Below, one piece after another: positions 1-7,055 of a DNA stretch of 16,337 nt. The translations under genes and the position numbers were made by a program. Below the pieces are notes generated by a model, which was given only the letters and a program-made list of their open reading frames with translations, had not been told where the DNA came from and did not search any database. Numbering within the stretch: the stretch's first letter is position 1; every line of letters starts with the position of its first letter. The DNA is from an uncultured Collinsella sp. (lineage in GTDB: Bacteria > Actinomycetota > Coriobacteriia > Coriobacteriales > Coriobacteriaceae). The DNA lies in NCBI GenBank assembly GCA_902494935.1, contig CABUVH010000027.1:1-16337 (forward strand), in the 5' to 3' direction.

Positions 1-529
1 TATGGCGCATGATGCCGCCGGTGTGGCGCCGGGTGCCGATGGGCTCCTGTGTCTGCCGTACTTTGCGGGGGAGCGCACTCCGCTCAACGATCCCGAGGCG
101 CGTGGCGTCTTCTTTGGCCTGACCGGAAGGCATACGCGAGCCCATATGGTTCGTGCCGCCTTGGAAGGCGTCGCGTATACCGTTGCATCCCATGTCGACA
201 TTATCGAGCGAGAACATGGACTGCCAATTGGGCGCATTATGCTTGTCGGAGGTGGAACCAAGAATCCAGTTTGGATGCAGGCTATCGCCGACGTATGTGG
301 GCGCGAGGTCTCGGTTGCCAAGGTTACGGTGGGCGCATGCTTCGGTGATGCCATCATGGCAGCTCTCGCAGGTGGCGCCTATGCATCATGGGATGAGCTC
401 GCCCAAGTCCTTGGCGTTGCGCAAACAATCGTGCCTGATATGACTGCCCACGAGTTATATGCGTCGCGCCGTCATATCTTTGACGAATTGTATGCACGCA
501 ACCGTGATCTCATGCACGAATTGGTGTAA
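1..529 (+). CDS. FGGY-family carbohydrate kinase, C-terminal part (xylulokinase-like)
   Basis: This is the last 175 codons of a sugar kinase whose start lies before the window; base 1 is the third base of a codon. The visible part is the C-terminal ATPase lobe of the FGGY family. It contains the second family signature (LPYFAGERTPLNDPEARG at residues 19-36 of the visible part, then VFFGLT) and the nucleotide-binding glycine run VGGGTKNPVW. Members phosphorylate a sugar or sugar alcohol with ATP in the cytoplasm. The signature is closest in style to xylulokinases, but substrate specificity sits mainly in the missing N-terminal lobe, so I give no gene symbol. The frame is intact to the TAA stop at 527-529, and a short hairpin with a T-run follows. 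The family is sure; the substrate is not. Confidence 0.88.
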   Translation, partial: MAHDAAGVAPGADGLLCLPYFAGERTPLNDPEARGVFFGLTGRHTRAHMVRAALEGVAYTVASHVDIIEREHGLPIGRIMLVGGGTKNPVWMQAIADVCGREVSVAKVTVGACFGDAIMAALAGGAYASWDELAQVLGVAQTIVPDMTAHELYASRRHIFDELYARNRDLMHELV

Positions 530-581
530 TGCTGCCGAATTGTACTGTCTTCCAAAATAGGGACTGCGTTGTGCGATTTGC

Positions 582-600
582 ATGCCCCTTGGCATTTTTG
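582..600 (+). terminator. Short rho-independent terminator after the FGGY kinase
   Basis: A 5-bp stem (atgcc at 582-586 with ggcat at 591-595) and a 4-base loop run into a T-run ending at 599. The stem is short, so this is probable rather than certain. It separates the kinase from the convergent TatD gene ending at 611. On the minus strand no T-run follows. Confidence 0.45.
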
Positions 601-610
601 CCCACAGGGG

Positions 611-1393
611 TTAGCGAAGGTCAAAAACAGAGTGCGCATTTGCTAAAACTGCCGACTCGATGCGCTTTGCGTCACAGTTTTTGAGTGAGACGATGCGCAT
701 CGAGGTCCTTGCGAGCGATCTGATGAGCGACTGCGCGCTTGTTTCTGTGTTTGGTTCGGCTGGCGCATCGGTCTCGAGCAGTAGACGGTCGAGTGGAATC
801 TGCCGGGCATATTCGCGACCGCGCTTGGTGGCGAGCATACGCTCGTTCACGGAAAAATAGCAGTTTGCGTTTCGCGCGCGGGCGAGTTCGTTCGAAGTGC
901 CGCTAAACCAGTGGAAGATGATAGCGGGGGAGTCGGGGTTTGGGATGAGTAGTCCATGCGATTCGAGGACGTCCAGTACGGCTCCTGCCGAACGAACGGC
1001 GTGAATTGATATCACGCGCCCGGTAAGAGGATGCTGCACGAGCGTATCGCAGAGCCGGTCAAATGCCTGTATTTGTAGCGGCTCACTTCCGGCAAAGCGT
1101 GCGGAAAAGTCGAGTCCCACCTCGCCGATGTAGCACTCTTGGGCAGCAACTTCGCAAAGCAGATCGACTTCGGCAGGACCGCAGCGGCCGTCGGCGAGCC
1201 ACCAGGGGTGGAGCCCAACGCCAGCGATGATGCCTGGTAGGCGACGGGCGCGCTCGTTTGCGGCCGAAAAGTCGCGTGGGTCGACCCCGCAGTCAAAGAG
1301 CCCCAGACCCAACGCCGCCGACTCACTGGCTGCAGCATCGGGGCCGAGCATCAAATCAAGATGACAATGCGTGTCAAAGAATTGCGGTTCCAT
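611..1393 (-). CDS. TatD-family metal-dependent hydrolase (putative DNase)
   Basis: A 260-residue protein of normal length for the TatD family, a TIM-barrel of the amidohydrolase superfamily that binds two divalent metals. The metal ligands are visible in order: the opening motif D7-T-H9-C-H11-L-D13, the glutamate of GEVGLDF (E91), H131 in ISIHAV, H161 in FHWFSG and D209 in LLETDAP. Characterised relatives are 3'-5' exonucleases acting on DNA or RNA or removing damaged ends; paralogues are common, so the substrate here is unknown. The start lies 14 nt after the stop of tcdA on the same strand, so the two are very probably co-transcribed. The ribosome binding site is weak (aggatg, upstream of the ATG), consistent with translational coupling to tcdA. 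It is shorter than the two-domain TatD/MetG-linked types. Confidence 0.9.
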   Translation of the reverse strand: MEPQFFDTHCHLDLMLGPDAAASESAALGLGLFDCGVDPRDFSAANERARRLPGIIAGVGLHPWWLADGRCGPAEVDLLCEVAAQECYIGEVGLDFSARFAGSEPLQIQAFDRLCDTLVQHPLTGRVISIHAVRSAGAVLDVLESHGLLIPNPDSPAIIFHWFSGTSNELARARNANCYFSVNERMLATKRGREYARQIPLDRLLLETDAPAEPNTETSAQSLIRSLARTSMRIVSLKNCDAKRIESAVLANAHSVFDLR

Positions 1394-1407
1394 CGCAGGA
1401 CATCCTG

Positions 1408-2202
1408 CTAGTCCAGGCGTTGGCCGTCGGCGCGTACGCGCTCGGTGCCGCGCCCGCTGATCTGACGGATAACCTCGCCGGCGATCATCTGGCCCATGAT
1501 GGGCGGCATAAAGCTGGCGGTTCCCAGCTCGGTGCGCTCGTGGATGTTGGAAGGGTCGCGGGGCTGTGTCTTAACCGATTCCTCGCAGCTAAACAGTACG
1601 TGCAGGCTCTTGATGCCGCGCTTCTTGCATTCTTTGCGCATAATGCGGCTCATGGGGTCACGTACCGTATCGAAGATGTCGGCAAAGCGGAGGCACTCGG
1701 GATGGAGCTTGTTGGCCCCGCCCATGGAGCTAACCAAACGAATGTCGTGGTCCTGAGCATATTTGGCAATGGTGAGCTTGGCCGAGATGGTGTCGATGGC
1801 GTCGACGACGTAGTCGAGCTTGCCGTCCGTCTGCTCCAAAACGCTCGCGAAGAACTCGTCGATGTTGTCGCTCAGCAGGTATTCGGTGCGTTTGATAACG
1901 GTGGCGGCGGGATTAATGTCGTGGATCATGGCTTCCATAACATCGACCTTGCGCTTGCCGATGGTGCTGTGAAAGGCGATAGCCTGGCGATTGATATTGC
2001 TGGGCGCGACGATGTCCTTGTCCAGAATGACGAAATGACCAATGCCGCCGCGGGCGAGCGCCTCGCAGCAATTGGACCCCACACCTCCGCAGCCGAGCAT
2101 CAGCACCGTAGCATCGGCGAGCTTATCGAGTGCCTCGCGGCCCATGATGATCTCGAGCTTGGTGTCGCGTGTCTCGACGAGAGCGGCAGCGGTTTCGGTC
2201 AT
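1408..2202 (-). CDS. tcdA: tRNA threonylcarbamoyladenosine dehydratase (ThiF/E1-like), TcdA
   Basis: A 264-residue E1-like enzyme. TcdA uses ATP to cyclise the t6A base at position 37 of ANN-decoding tRNAs to ct6A. Visible features are the Rossmann nucleotide loop GCGGVGS (residues 37-43), the EALARGGIG stretch, the acidic strand ILDKDIVAPSNINRQ (residues 59-73; the Asp, Asn, Arg and Gln of the adenylation site), VVDAIDT, and the TcdA-like SSMGGANKLHPE segment. The protein lacks the long C-terminal extensions of MoeB or ThiF. Two ATGs are close together at 2208 and 2202. The ribosome binding site ggagga overlaps the first and sits 5-6 nt before the second, so I chose 2202. It is first in a two-gene minus-strand unit with the TatD gene and diverges from the sdpR-like promoter. 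Confidence 0.88.
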   Translation of the reverse strand: MTETAAALVETRDTKLEIIMGREALDKLADATVLMLGCGGVGSNCCEALARGGIGHFVILDKDIVAPSNINRQAIAFHSTIGKRKVDVMEAMIHDINPAATVIKRTEYLLSDNIDEFFASVLEQTDGKLDYVVDAIDTISAKLTIAKYAQDHDIRLVSSMGGANKLHPECLRFADIFDTVRDPMSRIMRKECKKRGIKSLHVLFSCEESVKTQPRDPSNIHERTELGTASFMPPIMGQMIAGEVIRQISGRGTERVRADGQRLD

Positions 2203-2315
2203 AGACATCCTCCGATGGGGAAGCGAATCGTGTTTTAGCTATCGTCATTATAGGTAATCGCCATAGGTTGCGATGGCGTTTACTTTGATGTGGTTTGAAG
2301 CATTGCGATTAGATA

Positions 2316-2346
2316 ATTAGACAAACATCTAAATATCGAGTATAGT
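2316..2346 (+). promoter_or_regulatory. Promoter with embedded operator for the sdpR/sdpI-like pair
   Basis: A -35 box TTAGAC (2318-2323) and a -10 box TATAGT (2341-2346) are separated by exactly 17 nt. An imperfect inverted repeat overlaps it: attaga at 2316-2321 and tctaaat at 2328-2334, arms 6 nt apart. This overlaps the -35 box and the spacer, the expected place for an autorepressor operator. Another ttagat lies just upstream at 2309-2314. That the ArsR-type product of the next gene binds here is inference from the position and from known SdpR autorepression. Confidence 0.6.
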
Positions 2347-2380
2347 GTGCGCGTCATGAGAGATGATGAGAGGAGGTCTT

Positions 2381-2659
2381 ATGCCGGGAGAGGGTTTTAA
2401 GGCGCTGGCCGATCCTACACGGCGTCACATTTTGGAACTGCTGCGCGAGGGCAATTGCACGGCCGGGGAGCTTGCCGGGCATTTTGACATTAGCAAGCCG
2501 TCATTGAGCCATCACTTGGCGACGCTCAAAAACGCCGGGTTGGTGACCGACGAGCGCCATGGCCAAAACATCGTTTACAGCTTAAACACCACCGTTATGC
2601 AGGACTTGATCGGCTGGTTTATGGGCTTTACAAACACGGAAGGTGATAAGGATGAATAA
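2381..2659 (+). CDS. sdpR: ArsR/SdpR-family autorepressor
   Basis: A 92-residue winged-helix repressor. The opening FKALADPTRRHILELLREG (residues 6-24), the recognition helix region FDISKPSLSHHLATLKNAGLV (35-55) and the wing ERHGQNIVYSL (58-68) are typical of ArsR-like proteins of the SdpR type. No metal-binding cysteine cluster is present (one Cys, at residue 26), which argues against a metal sensor. In Bacillus subtilis SdpR represses the sdpRI operon and is drawn to the membrane by toxin-bound SdpI. The start at 2381 is set by gaggaggt at 2369-2377; two upstream in-frame ATGs (2363, 2366) lie before or inside that site. The stop overlaps the next gene by 8 nt, so the two are translationally coupled. 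Transcription is probably autorepressed through the inverted repeat at 2316-2334. Confidence 0.85.
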   Translation: MPGEGFKALADPTRRHILELLREGNCTAGELAGHFDISKPSLSHHLATLKNAGLVTDERHGQNIVYSLNTTVMQDLIGWFMGFTNTEGDKDE

Positions 2660-3356
2660 CGAAAACAAGGGCATTCACCCCACGGGGGTATCGTCGCGCG
2701 TGTGGATTGCGCTGGTCGCTCTGTGCGTCGCCAATGTCGTAGCGCACCTCATGGTGATGCCGAGCTTGCCTGCGCAGATTCCCACGCACTGGGGCGCGAA
2801 CGGCGCCGTCGACGGTTGGGGTCCTAGCTGGATGGCCTCCGCGCTCGGCGTGCTGCCTCTGGCGCTTCTCGCAATGTTCTGCGTGGTGCCGCGCATCGAC
2901 CCCAAAGGTGAGGCATATCGAACCTCGGGCAAGTTCTATCAGGGCTTCGTAATCGCCTTCACCTTGTTCATGTGCGCCATAAGCTGGCTGGGAGAGCTTA
3001 CGGTCTGGGGCGTGGTGCCGGCGGTCGGTTCGGTTAACGTGCTGATTTCCGGTGTTGTCGGTTTCCTGTTCATCGGCGTAGGCAACTACTTGCCGCGTGT
3101 GAAGCAGAACTATACGCTCGGTATCAAGACGCCCTGGGCACTTGCCGATTCCGAGAACTGGCGCCGTACGCAGCGCTTTGGCGGTGCCTGCTTTATGGTG
3201 CTGGGTGTTGGCCTGATTGTGATGGGCGTGGCAGGTGCGGTGCTTTCGAATGAAGTCGTCGCCGCGGTGATTGCGGTTCTGGCGTTTGGTTCGGTCGGAG
3301 CCGTCTACGTCTACTCGTATCTGCTGTGGCGTAAATCGCAGCGAGCCGTTCGCTAA
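2652..3356 (+). CDS. sdpI: SdpI-family integral membrane protein (DUF1648 domain)
   Basis: A 234-residue membrane protein with about six hydrophobic segments, near residues 16-36, 60-79, 97-117, 126-144, 178-197 and 202-225. The N-terminal DUF1648 motif is visible as LPAQIPTHWGANGAVDGWG (39-57). The family signature follows as GNYLPRVKQNYTLGIKTPWA (144-163), then LADSENWRRTQRFGG. In B. subtilis SdpI gives immunity to the SDP toxin and signals to SdpR; homologues elsewhere often occur without any toxin genes. The ATG at 2652 lies inside the end of sdpR and is preceded by ggaaggtg. A GTG at 2643 is possible but less well placed. No sdpABC-like toxin genes are in this window, so the inducing signal is unknown. 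Confidence 0.85.
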   Translation: MNNENKGIHPTGVSSRVWIALVALCVANVVAHLMVMPSLPAQIPTHWGANGAVDGWGPSWMASALGVLPLALLAMFCVVPRIDPKGEAYRTSGKFYQGFVIAFTLFMCAISWLGELTVWGVVPAVGSVNVLISGVVGFLFIGVGNYLPRVKQNYTLGIKTPWALADSENWRRTQRFGGACFMVLGVGLIVMGVAGAVLSNEVVAAVIAVLAFGSVGAVYVYSYLLWRKSQRAVR

Positions 3357-3420
3357 GGTTGCGGAAAACTAGCGTACGCAGTTCATAGTATGTTCCGGGG
3401 GACTTTTCCCAGGTAGTATT

Positions 3421-3449
3421 AGGGGGTGTGGGCAACCATGCCCCTTTTT
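3421..3449 (+). terminator. Possible terminator after the sdpI-like gene
   Basis: gggca (3430-3434) pairs with tgccc (3439-3443) around a 4-base loop, alternatively agggg (3421-3425) with cccct (3441-3445), and T5 follows at 3445-3449. The stem is weak but the T-run is clear. It lies between the sdpI-like stop and the EttA start. Nothing else is evident in 3357-3540 except the EttA ribosome binding site. Confidence 0.4.
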
Positions 3450-3540
3450 CGTTACGTTTCAGAGCTGATTTCCTTATTTCGTTTCCACTAAAGCGAATCA
3501 AGAATAGGGAAACAGCAGGTAGAAAGGATAGAACAGGCAT

Positions 3541-5220
3541 ATGGCGGAGTTTATCTACCAGATGTATCAGGCTCGCAAGGCCCATGGCGACAAGGTAATC
3601 CTTGACGACGTGACCTTGAGCTTCTACCCCGGTGCCAAGATCGGCGTCGTGGGCCCCAACGGTATGGGCAAGTCGACCCTGCTCAAGATCATGGCCGGCA
3701 TCGAGGAGGTCTCCAACGGCGATGCCAGGCTCACCCCCGGCTACACCGTGGGTATCCTGCAGCAGGAGCCGCCACTCGACGACGACAAGACCGTCATCGA
3801 GAACGTGCGCATGGCATTTGGCGACATGATCGCCAAGGTCGATCGCTTCAATAAGATCGGCGAGGAGATGTGCGACCCGGATTGCGACATGGACGCCCTC
3901 ATGGCCGAGATGGGCAAGCTCCAGGACGAGATCGACGCCGCCGATGGCTGGGATATCGATTCCAAGCTCGGCCAGGCCATGGACGCCCTGCAGCTGCCCG
4001 ATTCCGACATGCCGGTCAACGTGCTTTCCGGCGGCGAGCGCCGTCGCGTGGCCCTGTGCAAGCTGCTGCTCGAGGCTCCCGACCTGCTGCTGCTCGACGA
4101 GCCCACGAACCACCTGGACGCCGAGTCGATCCTGTGGCTCGAGCACTTCCTGCACAACTACCAGGGCGCCGTTCTGGCCGTCACGCACGATCGCTACTTC
4201 CTGGATAACGTTGCCGAGTGGATCTGCGAGGTCGACCGCGGTCACCTTTATCCCTACAAGGGCAACTACTCCACGTATCTGGAGACCAAGGCCGCCCGTA
4301 TCGAGGCGCAGGGCAACCGCGACGCCAAGCTCGCCAAGCGCATGCAGGCCGAGCTCGAGTGGGTACGCAGCTCGCCCAAGGCTCGCCAGGCAAAGAACAA
4401 GGCCCGTCTGGCACGCTACGAGGAGATGGAGGCCGAGGCCCGCGCAAGCCAGAAGCTCGACTGGACCGACATTCGCATTCCCGTTGGACCGCGTCTGGGC
4501 AACAAAGTGCTCGAGGCCCATCACCTGCACAAGGAGTTCGATGGCCGTGTGCTCATCGACGACCTATCGTTCACCCTGCCGCGCAACGGCATCGTGGGCG
4601 TCATCGGCCCCAACGGTGTGGGCAAGACCACGCTGTTCAAGACTATCGTGGGCCTGGAGCCGCTGACTTCGGGCGAGCTCGAGGTGGGCGAGACCGTCAA
4701 GATCTCCTATGTCGATCAGAACCGTTCCGGCATCGACCCCGATAAGAACCTGTGGGAGGTCGTCTCGGACGGCCTGGACCACATGATGGTGGGCGAGACC
4801 GAGGTCCCCAGCCGCGCGTACGTGGCGAGCTTTGGCTTTAAGGGCCAGGACCAGCAGAAGCGCGCTGGTGTACTCTCCGGTGGCGAGCGCAACCGTCTGA
4901 ACCTGGCGCTCACGCTCAAGCAGGGCGGCAACCTGCTGCTCCTCGACGAGCCCACGAACGACCTCGACGTCGAGACGCTGTCCTCGCTCGAAGCGGCGCT
5001 GCTCGAGTTCCCGGGCTGCTCGGTGGTCATTAGCCACGACCGTATGTTCCTGGACCGCGTCGCCACGCACATTCTGGCGTGGGAGGGCACCGACGAGAAT
5101 CCGGGCAACTGGTATTGGTTCGAGGGCAACTTCGAGGCCTATCAGGCCAACCGTATCGAGCGCCTGGGCGAGGACGCAGCCCAGCCGCATCGTATTCACC
5201 GCAAGCTGACGCGCGACTAG
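3541..5220 (+). CDS. ettA: ABC-F energy-dependent translational throttle protein EttA
   Basis: A 559-residue soluble protein with two ABC ATPase domains and no membrane segments, the length and layout of EttA. Domain 1 has Walker A GPNGMGKST (38-46), signature LSGGE (162-166) and Walker B LLLLDEPTNHLD (182-193). Domain 2 has Walker A GPNGVGKTT (356-364), signature LSGGE (445-449) and Walker B LLLLDEPTNDLD (465-476). Both catalytic glutamates are present, and a charged linker lies between the domains. The opening MAEFIYQMYQARKAHGDK is characteristic of EttA. EttA binds the ribosomal E site and gates the first elongation step according to the ATP/ADP ratio. The ATG is preceded by aaagga about 11 nt upstream. 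The gene is strongly GC-rich and stands alone, with its own terminator. It is unlikely to be an antibiotic-resistance ABC-F. Confidence 0.95.
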   Translation: MAEFIYQMYQARKAHGDKVILDDVTLSFYPGAKIGVVGPNGMGKSTLLKIMAGIEEVSNGDARLTPGYTVGILQQEPPLDDDKTVIENVRMAFGDMIAKVDRFNKIGEEMCDPDCDMDALMAEMGKLQDEIDAADGWDIDSKLGQAMDALQLPDSDMPVNVLSGGERRRVALCKLLLEAPDLLLLDEPTNHLDAESILWLEHFLHNYQGAVLAVTHDRYFLDNVAEWICEVDRGHLYPYKGNYSTYLETKAARIEAQGNRDAKLAKRMQAELEWVRSSPKARQAKNKARLARYEEMEAEARASQKLDWTDIRIPVGPRLGNKVLEAHHLHKEFDGRVLIDDLSFTLPRNGIVGVIGPNGVGKTTLFKTIVGLEPLTSGELEVGETVKISYVDQNRSGIDPDKNLWEVVSDGLDHMMVGETEVPSRAYVASFGFKGQDQQKRAGVLSGGERNRLNLALTLKQGGNLLLLDEPTNDLDVETLSSLEAALLEFPGCSVVISHDRMFLDRVATHILAWEGTDENPGNWYWFEGNFEAYQANRIERLGEDAAQPHRIHRKLTRD

Positions 5221-5230
5221 TAGCAAGTAG

Positions 5231-5260
5231 AAAGGCCGCCACCAAGGGCGGCCTTTCTTG
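5231..5260 (+). terminator. Rho-independent terminator of ettA
   Basis: A perfect 10-bp GC-rich stem (aaaggccgcc at 5231-5240 with ggcggccttt at 5247-5256) with a 6-base loop and a T-rich end. It starts 11 nt after the ettA stop. Confidence 0.85.
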
Positions 5261-5432
5261 TAGCAATTGCACTGCAGCTATGCCCTGGCTGCGGGTTTGA
5301 TTCATAATCAAAGTCATCTCTTTGGGATTAAAGCCCGTTTTTGCTATGAGTGATTTTCTAATTCCGTTTAAAACGTAAAGACGCATTGGGTTGCAAGGAC
5401 ATAAGCAAATCGAATTGAAATATAACCAGTGC

Positions 5433-5458
5433 TGTAACGTTACAAAAAAGATTATAGA
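5433..5458 (+). promoter_or_regulatory. Candidate promoter with a 12-bp palindrome before the Tat peptidase gene
   Basis: TGTAACGTTACA at 5433-5444 is a perfect 12-bp palindrome. A -10-like TATAGA (5453-5458, within tatagaat) lies 8 nt downstream, so the palindrome covers the -35 position. No good -35 hexamer is visible. This arrangement suggests an operator, but the regulator is unknown. The rest of 5261-5500 is AT-rich and shows nothing I can name. Confidence 0.4.
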
Positions 5459-5500
5459 ATAGGAGTACCTTATAAGTCGCTTCTCTAGAAAGAAGAACAT

Positions 5501-6628
5501 ATGCTTTCGCGTCGTCGTTTTCTGCAACTTGTCGCGTCTTCAATTGTCGCCTTAGCCGCACGTCCGAAAGAGGTTTTTGCTTCGACGGGCAATATTGATG
5601 GTGAGCAGATACAATTTACTTCTGAAATTGCGCAAGAGCTTGCCGATAAATATATAAAGGGACTCCTCGGCTATTCGTATACGCCTTCTGACCCTATTCC
5701 TTTTGTAGATGTTGATGGGTCCCCGCTTGGTTACATTGTTCCGGTTGTGACATCCAATAGAGCCGCGGGCTATTTGGTTTTAGATGCTTCAGATGATGAA
5801 ATACTTACGGGATATCGTTTTGGAGACGGCTTAGTCAGCCCTATGGATCGGGGAGGAGATCTTGGTGTCGAGTCTTATTCTTTCAATAACCCAGTCGTAA
5901 TGATCAATCCATTCGAATTCGGCGTGCAATCTTTGGACGGTTCAATAACAACAAATTGCGGAAGAACAATCCCGGCTGTTTCCATAGAAGGACGGCCTGT
6001 CGTTTTATCGAATAAACCTTCAAGCTGGAACGATGTTGTAATTTACGCAACTCAAATGCAGGATTACACAGTATCTGGATTTCGTTCCATTTCTCAGTTT
6101 ATGTCATATGATGAAAGCGAGATTAAGAGGCTTACCGCCCACTATGCTTGTATGGTGACAGCTTTTTCGAACGTTGCGGAACTGTATGGCATTGCCAATT
6201 TATATAGCGACCCTTCGCAATATATGCAGATATGGAATTACACCAATACCCATGCTCTTTCCGATGAAGAACAGACTGTTCCCGGCGTTGTTTTGGGTGG
6301 AACGCCGATATCAACCTGTGCAACGGGGTTTACAAATTACTGCGCAAGCAGAGGAAGTACTCTTATCGCCCGCACTGTCTCCTCTCCGGCTATCGCGAGC
6401 ATTCAAAATGAGATTAACTCTAATAGACCGAATGTTTTACATGCGAGTTTGTACAACGGATCAGCCCATTCTGTAACAGCGGAGGCTTACGCCACACTTA
6501 CTGGTAAGAAAACTGGAGAGACAAGGCAGATGATTGGCATAGCGGACGGCTGGAATTCATCTTTATCCTTCCTGAAGTATGATCAGAGCTATTATGCGTG
6601 GACTTATGGAACGACTTTTTCGAAGTAG
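5501..6628 (+). CDS. Tat-exported papain-fold (C10/C39/C47-like) cysteine peptidase
   Basis: A 375-residue secreted protein. The N-terminus carries a twin-arginine signal (SRRRFLQ, residues 3-9, then a hydrophobic VASSIVALAA and VFAS as likely cleavage site near 27). Residues about 30-110 (PLGYIVPVVTSNRAAGYLVLDASDDEI region) resemble the pro-region of streptopain-like peptidases. The catalytic part has Cys217 in HYACMVTAFSNVAELYG, His323 in GSAHSVTAEAY and the Asp349-Gly-Trp-Asn352 segment in IADGWNSSLSFLKYD, a plausible Cys/His/Asn-Asp arrangement. I infer a protease that folds in the cytoplasm and acts outside; the substrate is unknown. The ribosome binding site is aaagaaga, about 5 nt before the ATG. 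The gene is AT-rich compared with its neighbours, suggesting transfer. A small lipoprotein gene overlaps its 3' end. Confidence 0.72.
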   Translation: MLSRRRFLQLVASSIVALAARPKEVFASTGNIDGEQIQFTSEIAQELADKYIKGLLGYSYTPSDPIPFVDVDGSPLGYIVPVVTSNRAAGYLVLDASDDEILTGYRFGDGLVSPMDRGGDLGVESYSFNNPVVMINPFEFGVQSLDGSITTNCGRTIPAVSIEGRPVVLSNKPSSWNDVVIYATQMQDYTVSGFRSISQFMSYDESEIKRLTAHYACMVTAFSNVAELYGIANLYSDPSQYMQIWNYTNTHALSDEEQTVPGVVLGGTPISTCATGFTNYCASRGSTLIARTVSSPAIASIQNEINSNRPNVLHASLYNGSAHSVTAEAYATLTGKKTGETRQMIGIADGWNSSLSFLKYDQSYYAWTYGTTFSK

Positions 6629-6998
6629 GGCGATTCGACTAGCTCTGTCTTTGGTGCTGATGGCTTCATTGGTGGGCTGTTCAACAAAGGAAGAGATATC
6701 GCGCGGAGGTTCCGGAGAAGTGACTGCGACAGACTCAGGTTCATTAGAAATAGCTGGCGGGCATGCCGATGTGATGTTACAAGGAAAAGGCGTGCTTAGG
6801 TCGATTGATGCTGAAGACGCTGTCTGCTCAATAGAGGATTTGAAGACAGGTGAAACTGCATCGTACCGAGTTTCAGATAATGCTGCGAATATGATTGAGT
6901 CGATACCGACTGGAGCGCAGGTTTCTTTTAGATACTTTGCTCCGCAACTTGAGGATGAGCTTGCTTCTCTGGTGTCTATATGCACCGATGACAACTAA
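6606..6998 (+). CDS. Small secreted lipoprotein, unknown function
   Basis: A 130-residue protein with a lipoprotein signal: a basic start (MERLFRSRAIR), a hydrophobic core (LALSLVLMAS) and the lipobox LVGC with the lipidated Cys at residue 25. The mature part of about 105 residues is acidic and looks like a small all-beta domain (GVLRSIDAEDAVCSIEDL, then YRVSDNAANMIESIPTGAQV), with two further cysteines that might form a disulphide. I do not recognise the family. The reading frame is open from ATGs at 6579 and 6594 too; I prefer 6606 because it gives a normal-length signal. All options overlap the end of the peptidase gene, so the two are translationally coupled and probably act together at the cell surface, for example as peptidase and partner or inhibitor. 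That pairing is inference. Confidence 0.65.
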   Translation: MERLFRSRAIRLALSLVLMASLVGCSTKEEISRGGSGEVTATDSGSLEIAGGHADVMLQGKGVLRSIDAEDAVCSIEDLKTGETASYRVSDNAANMIESIPTGAQVSFRYFAPQLEDELASLVSICTDDN

Positions 6999-7012
6999 AA
7001 GGCCTGAATTCA

Positions 7013-7055
7013 AACGGCCTCGGATGGTCAAATTGGCTATCCGAGGCCGTTTTTT
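7013..7055 (+). terminator. Strong rho-independent terminator after the peptidase/lipoprotein pair
   Basis: A perfect 13-bp stem (7013-7025 with 7039-7051, aacggcctcggat and its complement), a 13-base loop and T5 to 7055. It overlaps the stop codon of the convergent minus-strand gene. On the minus strand only a weak T-run follows, so it mainly serves the plus strand. Confidence 0.85.

Noticed and set aside
1258..2238. A 326-codon plus-strand open frame opposite tcdA and the TatD gene
   Set aside because: The minus frames carry full TcdA and TatD motifs; this frame carries none.
3398..3412. GC-rich partial palindrome around gggggacttttccc before ettA
   Set aside because: Only 4-5 bp pair and no T-run follows; no evidence for an operator.
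3193..4530. A 445-codon open frame on the minus strand opposite ettA
   Set aside because: It is a shadow of the GC-rich ettA codons; composition is repetitive Val/Leu/Gly/His, with no domain and no ribosome binding site.
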